From: an uncultured Muribaculaceae bacterium
GTDB lineage: Bacteria; Bacteroidota; Bacteroidia; Bacteroidales; Muribaculaceae
Direction: 5' to 3'
NCBI GenBank assembly: GCA_910586455.1
Contig: CAJUHX010000016.1
Coordinates: forward strand, 1-16,022
Length of the DNA: 16,022 nt
A program made the translations under genes and the position numbers. Position 1 is the stretch's first letter. Each line of letters starts with the position of its first letter. Under the pieces are notes generated by a model, which did not search any database, was not told the DNA's origin, and worked only from the letters and a program-made list of their open reading frames with translations. Of the stretch, positions 15,023 to 16,022 are shown piece after piece.

Positions 15023-15979
15023 TCAGAACACAGCCTTGGTGACCATGCCTATATTCAGAGCTGAGCAGGCGTGGCTGTAGGTGTTGAGCTGCCAGCCCAG
15101 GTCGGCGCCTATGCTCAGGGCCGGGGTCAGGCGGCAGTCGGCGCCCACTGCTATGTCGGTGCGCAGCGAGCCGGAGCTGATGCAGTCGTTGTGGACTTTC
15201 AGGTTGCGCATGGCGCCTATGGCCGCGCGTGCATAGGCAGCCCAGCGCTGCGACAGCTGGTGACGCAGCTGTGCGCCCAGTGTCAGACCGAAGCTGTTGA
15301 GCATGTCGAAGTACTGCTTGTGTGTAACCAGAGGTGTGGACTGCAGATGCGCGTTGGCCTGCAGCGAGAAGACTTCGGAGAATGGCAGTGTGAAAGTAAG
15401 GCGTGTGCCAAGGCCGGTGCGGAAATGTACATTGTACGACGGATGGCAGAGCGGAATGACAGCTTCGGTAGCCAGCGACAGTGAGCCGCCCTGCTGGTTG
15501 TCGGCATAGGGCAGGTGGCGCCGCTGTGAGGGGTAGAACAGATTGCCCACCCAGTAGCCCAGCTGCATGGAGCCGATGCCGAGAGCGGCCCCGGCAAGAA
15601 CATCGCCCGGATAATGGCGCTCCGACATAACACGCTGGAAGCCTATGCCGGTGGCCAGTGCCTGGCTGCCCAATACCCACCATGGAGAATGCCGGTAGAG
15701 CTCGTTGGCTATTACCGACGCTCCGGCAAAGGCCCATGAGGCATGGCGCGAGGGAAATGAGTTGTTGTCGCTGCGGTCGGGACGCATTTCGCTTACCGAG
15801 GCTTTGAGTATCTGTGTTAGGCCTACTGTGGCTACTGCTCCGGTGCCTATCTGTATCGACTTGTGGGCGATGCGGCTGCCGAGCGATATGCTGTCGGCTT
15901 GGCGGTAGGTTACGGTCTGGCCTTTGAGGGCAGGAATTATAAGCAGCTGTGATAGGATTAGCAGCAATAATTTTTTCAT
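15023..15979 (-). CDS. Exported PAP2-family phosphatase with a C-terminal barrel-like region
   Basis: This is an acid-phosphatase-type PAP2 enzyme, probably acting on lipid phosphates or lipid A-type substrates at the envelope. The 318-aa protein has a signal peptide or anchor at 1-20 (LILSQLLIIPALKG/Q). All three PAP2 motifs are present: K59-x6-R66-P67, P76-S-R-H79, and R116-x5-H122-x3-D126, with Gln before Arg where Ser is usual. These keep the two catalytic His and the Asp. After ~165 the sequence switches to ~150 residues of alternating strands (HFRTGLGTRLTFTLPF, GLTLGAQLRHQL, RTDIAVGADCRL) ending in Phe, like an outer-membrane beta-barrel. The substrate is unknown. The gene starts 44 bases from the window end, and no clear -7 box is visible in those bases. 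Confidence 0.85.
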   Translation of the reverse strand: MKKLLLLILSQLLIIPALKGQTVTYRQADSISLGSRIAHKSIQIGTGAVATVGLTQILKASVSEMRPDRSDNNSFPSRHASWAFAGASVIANELYRHSPWWVLGSQALATGIGFQRVMSERHYPGDVLAGAALGIGSMQLGYWVGNLFYPSQRRHLPYADNQQGGSLSLATEAVIPLCHPSYNVHFRTGLGTRLTFTLPFSEVFSLQANAHLQSTPLVTHKQYFDMLNSFGLTLGAQLRHQLSQRWAAYARAAIGAMRNLKVHNDCISSGSLRTDIAVGADCRLTPALSIGADLGWQLNTYSHACSALNIGMVTKAVF

Positions 15980-16022
15980 AAATTTGATTGTATCGACAGC
16001 AAAATGTTCCCAGCCATAAATC

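Overview
The window looks like ordinary chromosome from a Bacteroidales gut bacterium, most likely a Muribaculaceae-type organism. The evidence is the protein families present (TPR/AraC membrane regulator, reverse-order rubrerythrin, FadL/OmpP1-type and PorT-like outer-membrane barrels, choice-of-anchor J/FN3 secreted protein with a C-terminal sorting-like tail) and repeated matches to the Bacteroidetes promoter consensus (TTTG, 19-20 bp, TAnnTTTG). The genus is inferred from sequence feel only; no marker gene fixes it.

Layout, left to right. The window opens inside a RelA/SpoT-type (p)ppGpp enzyme (+, 5' end off the window). It converges, across a very long hairpin, on a large secreted multidomain protein (-). 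That gene shares a ~250 bp AT-rich intergenic region with a divergent membrane-anchored TPR/AraC regulator (+). The regulator runs tail-to-tail, with a 10 bp gap, into mutS2 (-). Divergent from mutS2 are a small HdeD-like six-helix membrane protein (+), then a W/Y/G-rich low-complexity secreted protein (+), then an OmpP1/FadL-family outer-membrane protein (+). After a short region with two RNA hairpins comes a set of minus-strand genes: an AT-richer AAA_14/DUF4143 ATPase, a small outer-membrane beta-barrel, a reverse rubrerythrin, and a PAP2 phosphatase with a C-terminal barrel-like half.

Most genes look like single transcription units: five have a recognisable promoter match of their own, and hairpins with T-tracts separate several of them. 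The themes are stringent response, DNA repair/recombination control, oxidative-stress defence (rubrerythrin) and cell-envelope proteins. I find no mobile element, CRISPR array, tRNA, rRNA or obvious defence island. The AAA ATPase is the only gene with an accessory feel (lower GC, patchy family).

I did not find a convincing new biological system. The items most worth a second look are the W/Y/G-rich secreted protein, the PAP2-barrel fusion, the secreted protein/regulator divergent pair, the wobble-paired stem downstream of the OmpP1 gene, the near-leaderless promoter geometry of mutS2, and the 28-bp hairpin after relA/spoT.
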